A stretch of 64,000 nt of DNA from Pseudomonas gingeri (GTDB taxonomy: Bacteria > Pseudomonadota > Gammaproteobacteria > Pseudomonadales > Pseudomonadaceae), in NCBI RefSeq assembly GCF_013385635.1, contig NZ_JACAPR010000012.1, positions 186,001-250,000 on the forward strand, written 5' to 3'. Position numbers and translations under genes: made by a program. This document shows positions 28,239 to 37,231 of the stretch, in pieces. The notes under the pieces are model-generated. The model was given only the letters and a program-made list of their open reading frames with translations. It made no database searches and had not been told where the DNA came from. The stretch's first letter is position 1, and every line of letters starts with the position of its first letter.

Positions 28239-29156
28239 GTGCTGGAAATCCGTCACTTGAAAACCCTGCACGCCCTGCGTGAAGCCGACAGCCTGGTGGA
28301 AGCCGCCGAGCGCCTGCACCTGACACAGTCGGCCTTGTCCCACCAGTTCAAGGAACTGGAAGAGCGCATGGGCATGCCATTGTTCGTGCGCAAGACCAAG
28401 CCGGTACGCTTCACCAGCGCCGGTTTGCGCCTGCTGCAACTGGCGGACGCCACCTTGCCGCTGCTGCGCGGGGCGGAACGGGATATCGCGCGGCTGGCCG
28501 GCGGCACCGCGGGGCGGCTGCACATGGCGATCGAGTGCCACAGTTGCTTCCAGTGGCTGATGCCGACCATCGACCAGTTCCGCGATGCCTGGCCGGAAGT
28601 CGAACTGGACCTGGCCTCCGGTTTTTCCTTCGCTCCGCTGCCGGCCCTGGCGCGCGGCGACCTGGACCTGGTGGTGACCTCCGACCCACTGGAGCTGGCG
28701 GGTATCACCTATGTGCCGCTGTTCACCTATGAGGCGATGCTCGCGGTCGCCAACCAGCATCCGCTGGCGAACAAGGCCTATATCGTGCCCGAGGACCTGC
28801 TCAAGGAAACCCTGATCACCTACCCGGTGGAACGCGACCGGCTGGATATCTTCACCCGCTTCCTGGAACCTGCGGATATCGAACCGGCCCAGGTGCGTAC
28901 CTCGGAGCTGACGGTGATGATGATGCAATTGGTGGCCAGCGGCCGGGGTGTCTGCGGCATGCCCCACTGGGCGCTGCACGAATACAGCTCACGGGGTTAT
29001 GTGAAGGCCAAGCGCCTGGGTGAGAAAGGCCTGTTCGCCACGCTGTACGCGGCGATCCGCGCGGACATGCTCGATGCCCCCTATATGCGCGACTTCCTGC
29101 TGACGGCCAAGGACACTTCGTTCTCGACCCTGGATGGCGTCAGCGCGGTCCGCTGA
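28239..29156 (+). CDS. metR: LysR-family regulator MetR
   Basis: This 305-residue LysR protein closely matches MetR, the homocysteine-responsive activator of methionine genes (metE, metH). The winged HTH is at about residues 3-60 ('[20 protein letters not shown]'), and the sensor domain contains '[17 protein letters not shown]' and '[15 protein letters not shown]'. The start is placed at GTG 28239, which yields the canonical '[14 protein letters not shown]' N-terminus and has GGAG 7 bp upstream; an ATG at 28227 would add four residues. A much longer open frame upstream crosses the repeat and antisense of the esterase and is not real. Confidence 0.93.
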   Translation: MLEIRHLKTLHALREADSLVEAAERLHLTQSALSHQFKELEERMGMPLFVRKTKPVRFTSAGLRLLQLADATLPLLRGAERDIARLAGGTAGRLHMAIECHSCFQWLMPTIDQFRDAWPEVELDLASGFSFAPLPALARGDLDLVVTSDPLELAGITYVPLFTYEAMLAVANQHPLANKAYIVPEDLLKETLITYPVERDRLDIFTRFLEPADIEPAQVRTSELTVMMMQLVASGRGVCGMPHWALHEYSSRGYVKAKRLGEKGLFATLYAAIRADMLDAPYMRDFLLTAKDTSFSTLDGVSAVR

Positions 29157-29172
29157 CACCCATCACTCCCGC

Positions 29173-29811
29173 TCAAGCCGTACGGCGTTGTTCGAGCATC
29201 AGGCGCACGGCCAGCCCGGCCAGCACGAAACCCATGAAATAACGTTGCACCGCCAGCCACAGCGGGTTGTGCATGAACCAGGCGGCGAGGCCGCCGGCGA
29301 ACAGCGCGATCAGCAGATTGACGATGAAACTGACGCTGATCTGGGTCACGCCGAGCATCAGGCTCTGGGCGAATACCGAACCGTGCTCCGGGGTAATGAA
29401 CTGCGGAAACACCGAGAGGTAGAACACCGCGATCTTCGGGTTCAGGGCACTGGTGAGAAAGCCCATGGCGATCAGCCGCGCCGACGAGTCCGGTGGCAAC
29501 TGGCGGGGCTCGAACGGCGAGCGGGCACCCGGCTTGAGCGCCTGCCAGGCCAGCCACAGCAGGTACAGCGCACCGGCCCACTTGAGCACTTCATAGGCCA
29601 CCGGCACGGCCATGAACACTGCGGTCAGCCCCACCGCGGCGGCAAACAGATGGATGAAGAAGCCGCCCACCACCCCGAGCAGTGACACCACCCCGGCCTT
29701 GGGCCCCTGGCAGATGGAGCGGGAAATCAGGTAGATCATGTTCGGTCCCGGCGTCAGGACCATCAACAGGCAGGCGGCGGCGAACAGCAGCAACTCTTGG
29801 GCGGGAATCAT
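29173..29811 (-). CDS. LysE/RhtB-family amino-acid exporter
   Basis: This 212-residue inner-membrane protein has six hydrophobic segments and the family N-terminus 'LTPGPNMIYLISRS' near residue 20, which is the LysE/RhtB signature. 'GFLTSALNPKIAVFYL' near 118 is the second conserved block. Such proteins export amino acids or homoserine lactone. It converges with metR, with only 16 bp between the stops. Confidence 0.9.
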   Translation of the reverse strand: MIPAQELLLFAAACLLMVLTPGPNMIYLISRSICQGPKAGVVSLLGVVGGFFIHLFAAAVGLTAVFMAVPVAYEVLKWAGALYLLWLAWQALKPGARSPFEPRQLPPDSSARLIAMGFLTSALNPKIAVFYLSVFPQFITPEHGSVFAQSLMLGVTQISVSFIVNLLIALFAGGLAAWFMHNPLWLAVQRYFMGFVLAGLAVRLMLEQRRTA

Positions 29812-29850
29812 GGACGGTCCTTGTTCGACAAAAAACAGGTTCGGCCGGGA

Positions 29851-30279
29851 TCAGACAGTGGCCTGCAGCGAGGCACGATAAAACGGCAGGATCAGGTCCC
29901 GTGTCAATGGCGCCAGGCACAGATTGCCGTCGGTAGCGGGATCGATCCACACCACCTCTTCGATCTCGGCCGCAGGCTCGACTGCTTCGGTGATAGTGAG
30001 CAGAAACAGTTCGGCAGTGACGTCGAAACCGGGCTCATTGGCGGCCGGTGCGCAGAATTGCCCGAGGTAGCGCACGGCAGCGGGATCGACGCGCAATCCC
30101 AACTCCTCCTCAAGCTCGCGGGCCAGGGCCTTGGCCGGTTGCTCATGGGCTTCGATTTTGCCACCGGGCTGCATGAAGGCCTGGGTGCCACGCTTGCGCA
30201 CCAGCAAGGTTCGGCCATCGGGACCGATCAACAGGGCGGCGGCGATACGGATAGTCCTGGAAGAGGAAAAGGCGGTCAT
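29851..30279 (-). CDS. Nudix hydrolase
   Basis: This 142-residue Nudix protein has the full box G-x5-E-x7-RE-x2-EE-x-G, seen as 'GGKIEAHEQPAKALARELEE' followed by 'ELGL' (about residues 39-62). It would hydrolyse a nucleoside diphosphate linked to another moiety. MutT-like sanitation is possible, but the substrate cannot be read from sequence. The start at 30279 gives 'MTAFSSSRTIRIAAALL'; the open frame extends 22 codons upstream without family features. Confidence 0.87.
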   Translation of the reverse strand: MTAFSSSRTIRIAAALLIGPDGRTLLVRKRGTQAFMQPGGKIEAHEQPAKALARELEEELGLRVDPAAVRYLGQFCAPAANEPGFDVTAELFLLTITEAVEPAAEIEEVVWIDPATDGNLCLAPLTRDLILPFYRASLQATV

Positions 30280-30400
30280 GGTCTCGACACCGTCCTGAAA
30301 AAGGCCGCCAGGATCACATCCTGGGAGGCCGACAGGCAAGCGCAAACACAGCCCCTACAACGACCGCGTACACCTCGGGAAGTCCGGATGCACGCCGTAC

Positions 30401-30484
30401 TGTAGGAGCCGGCTTGCCGGCGATGAGGCCTTCGAGCCTTGCGGTGCCCACCCGGACGCCTCGCCGGCAAGCCGGCTCCTACAC
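30401..30484. repeat. REP-type inverted pair (GCCGGC core)
   Basis: TGTAGGAGCCGGCTTGCCGG and its inverted partner CCGGCAAGCCGGCTCCTACA, about 35 bp apart, lie between the Nudix and HD-GYP-like genes. It ends 16 bp from the stop of the latter. Confidence 0.85.
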
Positions 30485-30499
30485 GTCGTCGGGGCAGGT

Positions 30500-31852
30500 T
30501 CAGGTTGTCTGCTCCAGCTGTGCCACCTCCTCGGGCACCTTGACGAAAACGCTGTACTTGGCTTTCTCCATGGCCTCGAAGCTGATCAGCTTCTCCACCA
30601 GCAGAGCACTCAACACCTTGCCGGCATTGAGCAGCAACATGCCGTTGTCGGCATTGAGGTTGCGCGCCAGGATCATGCCCGCCACCAGCTCGCGGGTCTC
30701 CAGGACCTTGACACTCGGATCGCCGGCGGTGACGTCACTCAGGTGGTCGGCGCAGACCTTGACGAAGGCCTCGACCAGTTCCGGGTCGTACAGGCGGCCC
30801 GCATACTTGCGAATAAACACCAGGGCTTCGTCGCTGTTCATCTGCCGTTCGAGAATCAGCCCGCGCTGCAACTCGACAAAATCGACGGCCAGTTTCAGCA
30901 CTCGCGAACCGTGGGGAATCGCCTCGCCCTTGAGGTGGTCGGGGAAACCGCTGCCGTCCCAGCGCTCCTGATGATGCAGGATCAACCGGGCCGCGTCCTG
31001 CATCGGCTCCAGGGTCATCAGCAATGACTCGCTCTGTTTCGGATAGCTGCGATAACGCTCGCGATCGGTATGGTGCAGCAGGTCCGCCGGCGCGCCCATC
31101 ATGCCGTCGGTCCAGCTCATCTTGCCGATATTGTGCAGGGCGGCCGCCATGGCCAGGTTACGGGTATCGGCTTCGTCCATCTCGTGGGCCTTGCACCAGG
31201 CCTTCACCAGATCGATGATCGCCCGGTTGGTCTGCTTGTCCTGGGGCAGACGCCACTCGACCATCCGCGAAAACACCTCGGCGGTCACCGCATAGCTGCG
31301 CTTGAGCTCTTCATAGGCCAGGTCGAGCATGTCGGCGGTCTGCTGGACTTCACTGGTGCGCGCCAGCACGCGTTTTTCCAGGGTCGCGTTGAGCGTCTGC
31401 AACTGCTGGTTCTGTTCCCGGGCCAGCACTTGCAGACGCTGACGCTCACTTTCCGAGTGCTGGAATGCCAATGCCTGGCGTACCGTCAGCATCAGTTCTT
31501 CGTCGTTCCAGGGCTTGCTGATATAGCGGTAGATCTGCCCTTCGTTGATCGCCTTGATGATCATGTCCATATCGGCATAACCGGTCAGCAGAATTCTCAG
31601 CGTGGCGGGATACAGCTCATGAATGCGCGCCAGCAGCGTCGCACCGTCCATGTTCGGCATGCGTGCATCGCTGATGACCAGGTCAATGGATTGCCCGGCC
31701 ATGATTTCCAGGGCCTTGGCCCCGCTGTCGGCCAGGAACAGCTCATAGGGCTGGCTGCGCAGCAGGCGGCGCAGGCTATTGATAATCGATTCTTCGTCAT
31801 CGACCAACAGGACACGGGGCCTGGTCACGGAAACGACGGCGGGTTCATCCAT
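30500..31852 (-). CDS. Response regulator with degenerate HD-GYP domain
   Basis: This 450-residue protein has a receiver (phospho-Asp in 'VISDARMPN', Lys in 'ISKPWN'), then a coiled-coil linker ('LQTLNATLEKRV'), and a C-terminal HD-GYP-type domain. Active HD-GYP enzymes hydrolyse c-di-GMP, but key residues are replaced here. The HD dyad reads 'LHNIGK' (His240-Asn241), the expected metal-binding His of 'M-x2-HP' is Tyr ('YRSYPKQ'), 'HHERWDG' is 'HQERWDG', and GYP is 'GFP'. It is likely a binding or adaptor protein rather than an enzyme. The start at 31852 has GAGGTG upstream. It is divergent from the GGDEF/EAL operon. Confidence 0.85.
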   Translation of the reverse strand: MDEPAVVSVTRPRVLLVDDEESIINSLRRLLRSQPYELFLADSGAKALEIMAGQSIDLVISDARMPNMDGATLLARIHELYPATLRILLTGYADMDMIIKAINEGQIYRYISKPWNDEELMLTVRQALAFQHSESERQRLQVLAREQNQQLQTLNATLEKRVLARTSEVQQTADMLDLAYEELKRSYAVTAEVFSRMVEWRLPQDKQTNRAIIDLVKAWCKAHEMDEADTRNLAMAAALHNIGKMSWTDGMMGAPADLLHHTDRERYRSYPKQSESLLMTLEPMQDAARLILHHQERWDGSGFPDHLKGEAIPHGSRVLKLAVDFVELQRGLILERQMNSDEALVFIRKYAGRLYDPELVEAFVKVCADHLSDVTAGDPSVKVLETRELVAGMILARNLNADNGMLLLNAGKVLSALLVEKLISFEAMEKAKYSVFVKVPEEVAQLEQTT

Positions 31853-32099
31853 GGTGCACCTCATGTCAGCGTAGGACTTTCGAGTGCGGGATCTCTAAAT
31901 GGCCGACGATCCCTGTCTTCGCCCTTAGGGTAGATTTTTATCGCCGCCGCGACCACCGATGGATGCAACTATTTCGACATCGGTACACAAGTCGATCTAT
32001 GCTCCTGGCAGTCGAGCGCGCAGTCGTTGTGTGCCCATCGGGAAAGGATTTCTGCATGCATTCGGTACATTTCGACAGTCATACGATCCGGGCCCTGTG

Positions 32100-34364
32100 A
32101 TGAGCAGCGTGGCGGACCGGATTAACCGTCGTATCCTGATCATTGACGACACGGCGTCGATCCATGAAGACTTCCGCAAGATTCTCTGCCCGCACGTCGT
32201 CGAAGACGACCTGCAATCGGCCGAGGAAGCCTTGTTCGGTACCACCGTCAGCCGTTCGCAATACGTTTTCGAACTGGACTCCGCGTTCCAGGGCCAGGAA
32301 GGCCTGGCCAGGGTCGAACAGGCGCTGGCCGGGGATCGCCCCTACGCCATGGCCTTTATCGACATGCGCATGCCACCCGGCTGGGATGGCCTGGAAACCA
32401 TCGAACGGCTCTGGCAGGTCGACCCCAAGCTGCAGATCGCCCTGTGCACCGCCTACTCCGACTACTCGCTGGAGGACATGCACGAACGCGTCGACATGGG
32501 CGATCGCCTGTTGATCCTGAAAAAGCCGTTCGATGCGATCGAGATCCGCCAACTGGCCAGCGCCCTGACCGCCAAATGGCAGATGACCGAAGACGCGGCG
32601 CTGAAGATGGACCAGCTCGAACAAGCCGTCGAAGAGCGTACCCGCGAATTGTCCGATGCCAATATCATCGTGCAGAACAGCCCGACCATTCTCTACCGCC
32701 TGCGGGGCGAGCCGTCGTTTCCGCTGATGTATATCTCCCACAACATCACCAAGTTCGGCCATGTGGCCAAGGAACTGGTGGGCTCGGACGATTGGCGCGA
32801 CGTGCTGATTCACGCCGAGGACCAGGCCAAGGTCGACACGGCCATGGCCCGGGTCCTGGACAAGGACGCCCTGGGTGCCTCCATCGAATACCGCCTGCGC
32901 ACCGGCGACGGCCACTGGCGCTGGGTCGAGAACCGCTACGTGCCGGTGCGCGATGGCGAAGGTCGCCTGCTTGAGGTCGAAGGCATCATCATCGACATCA
33001 CCGAGCGCAAGCTGGCCGAGGAGAAGATCGCCCTGCTCGCCCGCACCGACGGACTCACCGGGCTGGCCAACCGCTCGACCATGATCGAGCGCCTGCACCA
33101 GAGCTTCGCCGCCGCCCAGCGCGGCGCCTCGCCGTTCGCGGTGTTCTACCTCGACCTGGACCACTTCAAGCGCATCAACGATACCCTCGGCCATCCGGTG
33201 GGTGACCTGCTGCTGCAGGAAGTCTCCCGTCGCATCAAGAACTGTACACGTGAAACCGACGTCGTGGCGCGACTCGGCGGCGACGAGTTCGCCGTGCTGC
33301 AAACCGAAATGAGCGACCCGGCCGTCTCCGGGGCATTGGCGGCGAAGATCCGCAATGCCCTGGTCGAACCCTATAGCCTCGATGGCAACGATGTGCGGAT
33401 CTCCGTCAGCATCGGCATCAGCACCTACGCTCCGGACAGCGATAATGCCGACACCCTGCTGGTGCAGGCCGACATGGCCCTGTACCGCTCAAAGGAACAG
33501 GGCCGCAACCAGTACCACTTCCATTCCGAGGAGATCAACCAGGAAGTCACCGACCGTGTCGCCATTGCCAATGACCTGAAACACGCTATCGAGCACAACG
33601 AGCTGGAGTTGCACTATCTGCCTGAAGTCGACCTGGCCAGCGGCAAGATCCTCGGCATGGAGGCGCTGGTACGCTGGAACCATCCCGAACGCGGCCTGCT
33701 CGGGGCCGATGTGTTTATTCCGGCGGCGGAAAAGACCGGCACCATCGTCGCCCTCGGTCACTGGGTGCTGGACCGGGCCTGCCAGCAGATGCGCCAATGG
33801 CGTGACGAAGGCATGGCACCGCCGGTGATCGCGATCAACCTGTCACTGGTCCAACTCAAGAGTGGCGGCGAACTGGTTCGCGACGTGGTGAACACCACGG
33901 CCAAGTGGGGTATTTCGCCCGCGGACCTGGAGTTCGATGTCACCGAGGCGACCCTGGCTCAGACCAAATGGACACAGAACGACGTGCTGCCGCAGTTGCG
34001 CGAACTCGGGGTGAAGATCGCCATTGACGATTTCGGCACCGACTATTCGTCGTTCGACTACCTCAGGACCTACCGGGTCAATCACCTGAAACTGGCCCAG
34101 TCGTTTATCCATCACGCGACCCAGGATGCCGAGAGCGCCAATACCCTGCGTGCCATCATCAACTTCGCCCGGGAAGTCGGGATCGGCATCATCGCCGAAG
34201 GCGTGGAAACCCTGGAGCAGCGCAGCTCGCTGATTTCCACCGGCTCACCGATGAACGCCCAGGGCTATTACTTCAGCAAGGCCGTCGACAGCCAGCACGC
34301 CTCGCAGTTGTTGCAGGTGGGCAATATAAACCCTGAAACACCGTTCGATCGCGAGGTGCAGTGA
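32100..34364 (+). CDS. Receiver-PAS-GGDEF-EAL protein, GGDEF intact, EAL degenerate
   Basis: The order in this 754-residue protein is receiver (about 7-150; 'ILIIDD', 'FIDMRMPPGWDG', 'ILKKPFD'), PAS (about 190-310, ending 'IIIDITERK'), GGDEF (about 320-490) and EAL (about 495-740). The GGDEF is canonical at residues 393-397, with inhibitory RETD at 384-387 and the metal ligand in 'FYLDLDHFK', so diguanylate cyclase activity is expected. The EAL begins 'EALVRW' (521), but the usual YQP is YLP, the E-x-T-E glutamate is Asp ('DVTE'), GTGYSS is 'GTDYSS', and the catalytic KID is 'KLA' (664-666). Phosphodiesterase activity is unlikely. The stop overlaps the next start by one base. Confidence 0.92.
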   Translation: MSSVADRINRRILIIDDTASIHEDFRKILCPHVVEDDLQSAEEALFGTTVSRSQYVFELDSAFQGQEGLARVEQALAGDRPYAMAFIDMRMPPGWDGLETIERLWQVDPKLQIALCTAYSDYSLEDMHERVDMGDRLLILKKPFDAIEIRQLASALTAKWQMTEDAALKMDQLEQAVEERTRELSDANIIVQNSPTILYRLRGEPSFPLMYISHNITKFGHVAKELVGSDDWRDVLIHAEDQAKVDTAMARVLDKDALGASIEYRLRTGDGHWRWVENRYVPVRDGEGRLLEVEGIIIDITERKLAEEKIALLARTDGLTGLANRSTMIERLHQSFAAAQRGASPFAVFYLDLDHFKRINDTLGHPVGDLLLQEVSRRIKNCTRETDVVARLGGDEFAVLQTEMSDPAVSGALAAKIRNALVEPYSLDGNDVRISVSIGISTYAPDSDNADTLLVQADMALYRSKEQGRNQYHFHSEEINQEVTDRVAIANDLKHAIEHNELELHYLPEVDLASGKILGMEALVRWNHPERGLLGADVFIPAAEKTGTIVALGHWVLDRACQQMRQWRDEGMAPPVIAINLSLVQLKSGGELVRDVVNTTAKWGISPADLEFDVTEATLAQTKWTQNDVLPQLRELGVKIAIDDFGTDYSSFDYLRTYRVNHLKLAQSFIHHATQDAESANTLRAIINFAREVGIGIIAEGVETLEQRSSLISTGSPMNAQGYYFSKAVDSQHASQLLQVGNINPETPFDREVQ

Positions 34365-36238
34365 TGAACGTCCTGGCCGGCGCCGCCAACCGGCGCATCC
34401 TGATCATCGATGACACCACCTCGATTCATGATGACTTTCGCAAGATCCTCGGTCCGGAGCAGGACGATGAACTGAGCCTGGACGCCACCGAAACCTTGCT
34501 GTTCGGTGTTTCCACGCCGCAGCGCCAGACCTTCGAACTGGACTCCGCGTACCAGGGCCAGGAAGCCCTGGAACTGGTGAAACTCGCGCAGGCCGCCAGT
34601 CGCCCCTACGCCATGGCCTTTATCGACATGCGCATGCCACCCGGCTGGGACGGCCTGGAAACCATCGAGCGGCTGTGGAAGATCGCCCCGGACCTGCAGA
34701 TCGCCCTGTGTACGGCCTATTCGGACTACTCCTGGGAATCCATGGCCGACCGCCTGGAGTTCGGCGATCAGTTGCTGATCCTGAAAAAGCCCTTCGACAG
34801 CCTGGAAATCCGCCAGATGGCCAGTGCCCTGACCTGGAAATGGCAACTGGCCCAGGACATGGCCACACGGATGTCCGATCTGGAACGGACGATCGAGGAA
34901 CGGGTCCAGGAACTGTTGCAGGTCTCGCGCCTGCTGCAATTCGATGTACTGACCGAACTGCCCAACAGTACCCTGCTCGGTGACCGCCTGGGCCAGGCGA
35001 TCGCCCTGGCCCGGCGCCACGATGAACAGGTGGCGGTGATGTTCCTCGGCCTGGATCGCTTCAAGCGCATCAACAATGCGCTCGGCCATCCGGCCGGCGA
35101 TGAAATGCTCAAGCATGTAGCAAACTGCTTGATCGGCGCGTTGCGCCAGTCGGACTCGGTGTTTCGCTACGGCTCCGACGAGTTTGTCCTGGTGCTGCCC
35201 GATATCGCCCATCCCCACCAGACCAAGGGGATCGCCGAAAAGGCCCTCGCCGCGGTGAACACACCGCTGGAGGTGGCCGGGCATGATCTGCGGGTCACCG
35301 CAAGCCTGGGCATAAGCATCTACCCCGAAGATGGCATGGATGCGCTGAGCCTGATCAAGAAGGCTGAAACGGCCATGCGCAGCGCCAAGGAACACGCTGC
35401 CAACGGTTTCGCCTTTTTCATCGAAGACATGAACCAGCGCGCTCGCGAGCAGCAGTCCATCGAGTCCGGTATCCGCCTGGCCCTGGAACGTGATGAGTTC
35501 GTGTTGCACTACCAGCCCAAGCTGGACCTGAGCCAGAGCATTGTGGTCGGCGCCGAAGCGCTGATCCGCTGGCGCCACCCTGAACGTGGCTGGATCTACC
35601 CCGGCGAGTTTATCCCGGTGGCCGAAGACAGCGGCCTGATCGTCCCGCTGAGCCGCTGGGTACTGCGCCAGGCCTGTGCCCAGTCCGTGAGCTGGCAGCA
35701 GCAAGGGTTGGCCCCCATCATCATGTCCGTGAATGTCTCGGCGATCGACTTCCGACAGCGGGGTTTTCTCAAGGGTATCGAGCAGGTGCTGGAGGAAACC
35801 GGCCTGGCCCCCGGGCTGCTGGAACTGGAAATCACCGAAAGCGTACTGATGCAGAACGTCGAGGCCACGGTCGAGTTGTTGCGTGAGATCAAGGCCCTGG
35901 GTATCCGCCTGGCGATCGACGATTTCGGCACCGGCTATTCCAGCCTCAGCTACCTGCAACGCTTCCCTATCGACGTATTGAAGATCGACCAGTCGTTCGT
36001 GCGCAATCTCAAGGGTGACGGCAACGATGCCGCACTGGTCAACGCGATCATCAGCCTGGGCAAGAGCCTGAGCCTGAACATCATCGCCGAAGGTGTGGAA
36101 ACCCTGGAACAGCTGGACTTTCTCAGGGCTCATGACTGCGAAGAAGCCCAGGGTTACTACTTCAGCAAAGCCGTTGAAGCCGACGAGTTCGCCCGCCTGC
36201 TGAAGAACCGGCGCTTCGAAACGCCGGGACACGACTGA
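34364..36238 (+). CDS. Receiver-GGDEF-EAL protein, GGDEF degenerate, EAL intact
   Basis: This 624-residue protein lacks the PAS domain but has the same type of receiver as its neighbour ('[18 protein letters not shown]', 'FIDMRMPPGWDG'). Its cyclase domain is damaged: GGDEF is GSDEF (270-274), the metal Asp of 'F-x-D-x-D' is Gly ('FLGLDRFK') and IND is INN. Its EAL domain is canonical: YQP, 'EALIRW' (398), 'LEITES', 'DDFGTGYSSL', 'LKIDQSF', 'AEGVETLEQ' and 'AQGYYFSKA'. It should therefore be a c-di-GMP phosphodiesterase, perhaps GTP-stimulated through the GSDEF pocket. It is coupled to the gene before it and followed after 36 bp by the peroxidase. Confidence 0.92.
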   Translation: MNVLAGAANRRILIIDDTTSIHDDFRKILGPEQDDELSLDATETLLFGVSTPQRQTFELDSAYQGQEALELVKLAQAASRPYAMAFIDMRMPPGWDGLETIERLWKIAPDLQIALCTAYSDYSWESMADRLEFGDQLLILKKPFDSLEIRQMASALTWKWQLAQDMATRMSDLERTIEERVQELLQVSRLLQFDVLTELPNSTLLGDRLGQAIALARRHDEQVAVMFLGLDRFKRINNALGHPAGDEMLKHVANCLIGALRQSDSVFRYGSDEFVLVLPDIAHPHQTKGIAEKALAAVNTPLEVAGHDLRVTASLGISIYPEDGMDALSLIKKAETAMRSAKEHAANGFAFFIEDMNQRAREQQSIESGIRLALERDEFVLHYQPKLDLSQSIVVGAEALIRWRHPERGWIYPGEFIPVAEDSGLIVPLSRWVLRQACAQSVSWQQQGLAPIIMSVNVSAIDFRQRGFLKGIEQVLEETGLAPGLLELEITESVLMQNVEATVELLREIKALGIRLAIDDFGTGYSSLSYLQRFPIDVLKIDQSFVRNLKGDGNDAALVNAIISLGKSLSLNIIAEGVETLEQLDFLRAHDCEEAQGYYFSKAVEADEFARLLKNRRFETPGHD

Positions 36239-36274
36239 TTGACACCACCGCCCTGACCGCCAAGGAAGCACGCG

Positions 36275-37231
36275 ATGTCATCACCTGGAACGCTTGTGTT
36301 GCTGCTCTGGACGGCGCTGTGCCTGCCTGCCCTGGCTGCGCCCCTGGACGAACCGCTCAAGCCGCTGCCGGATATTGCGCAACAGGACCCGCGCCGGGTG
36401 GAACTGGGTCGCCAGTTGTTCAATGAAAAGCGCCTGTCGGTCAATAACAGCCTGTCCTGCGCCACCTGCCACCAGTTGGAAAAAGGTGGCGCCGATGACA
36501 AGCCGCTGTCCATCGGTTTCCATGGCGCCACTGTCGGCATCAACACCCCGACCGTGCTCAATGCCGCACTGAACTTCCGCCAGTTCTGGAACGGTCGCGC
36601 CGAGAGCCTGGAAGCCCAGGCCGAGGAGGTGGTGCAAAGCCCGATCGAGATGGGCAACACCTGGCCGAACATCATCGACACCCTGGTCAAGGACCCGGCT
36701 TACCAGGCCGCTTTTCGCGGCGCCTATCCCGATGGCGTGACCGCCGTCAATGTGCAGAACGCCCTGAGCACTTACGAGCGCACGCTGCTGACGCCCAACT
36801 CGCGGTTTGATCAGTACCTGCAGGGCAACACCGAGGTCCTTACCCTCGACGAGAAATACGGCTACCAGCGCTTCAAGGACTACGGCTGCATCGCCTGCCA
36901 CCAGGGAGTGAATATCGGCGGCAACATGTATCAGAAATTCGGCGTGATGGGCGACTACTTCAAGGCCCGCGGCAACCCGACCGAAGCCGACCTGGGGCGC
37001 TATCTGACGACCAAGGCAGAGGAAGATCGTTATGTGTTCAAGGTCCCCAGCCTGCGCAACGTCGCCCTCACCGCGCCGTACTTTCATGACGCGTCGGCCA
37101 AGACTCTCGATGAGGCTGTCACGGTGATGTTCACCTACCAACTGGGGCGTATCCCTTCCGATGAGGACAAACGCCTGATCGTTCTGTTTCTCAAGACCCT
37201 CACCGGTGAACTGGGAGGCAAGCCGCTATGA
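36275..37231 (+). CDS. Di-haem cytochrome c peroxidase
   Basis: This 318-residue periplasmic protein of the CcpA/MauG family has a signal peptide ('LLLWTALCLPALA', cleavage near residue 22) and two haem-c motifs: 'CATCH' at about 62-66 and 'CIACH' at about 205-209. 'VPSLRNVALTAPYFHDAS' is a conserved block, and 'FGVMGDYF' may supply the Met ligand of the electron-donor haem. The family reduces H2O2 using cytochrome c, and some members modify proteins. Its place inside a signalling operon is unusual. The stop overlaps the kinase start by four bases, so it is co-translated with the sensor and may feed it a redox or peroxide signal. Confidence 0.9.
   Translation: MSSPGTLVLLLWTALCLPALAAPLDEPLKPLPDIAQQDPRRVELGRQLFNEKRLSVNNSLSCATCHQLEKGGADDKPLSIGFHGATVGINTPTVLNAALNFRQFWNGRAESLEAQAEEVVQSPIEMGNTWPNIIDTLVKDPAYQAAFRGAYPDGVTAVNVQNALSTYERTLLTPNSRFDQYLQGNTEVLTLDEKYGYQRFKDYGCIACHQGVNIGGNMYQKFGVMGDYFKARGNPTEADLGRYLTTKAEEDRYVFKVPSLRNVALTAPYFHDASAKTLDEAVTVMFTYQLGRIPSDEDKRLIVLFLKTLTGELGGKPL

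Noticed and set aside
34268-36271. A 667-codon open frame on the minus strand
   Set aside because: It is antisense to the canonical receiver-GGDEF-EAL gene. Long antisense frames are expected in GC-rich coding DNA, and its translation shows no domain.
36281-37141. A 286-codon minus-strand frame
   Set aside because: It is the antisense of the cytochrome c peroxidase, which has clear CxxCH motifs and a signal peptide.
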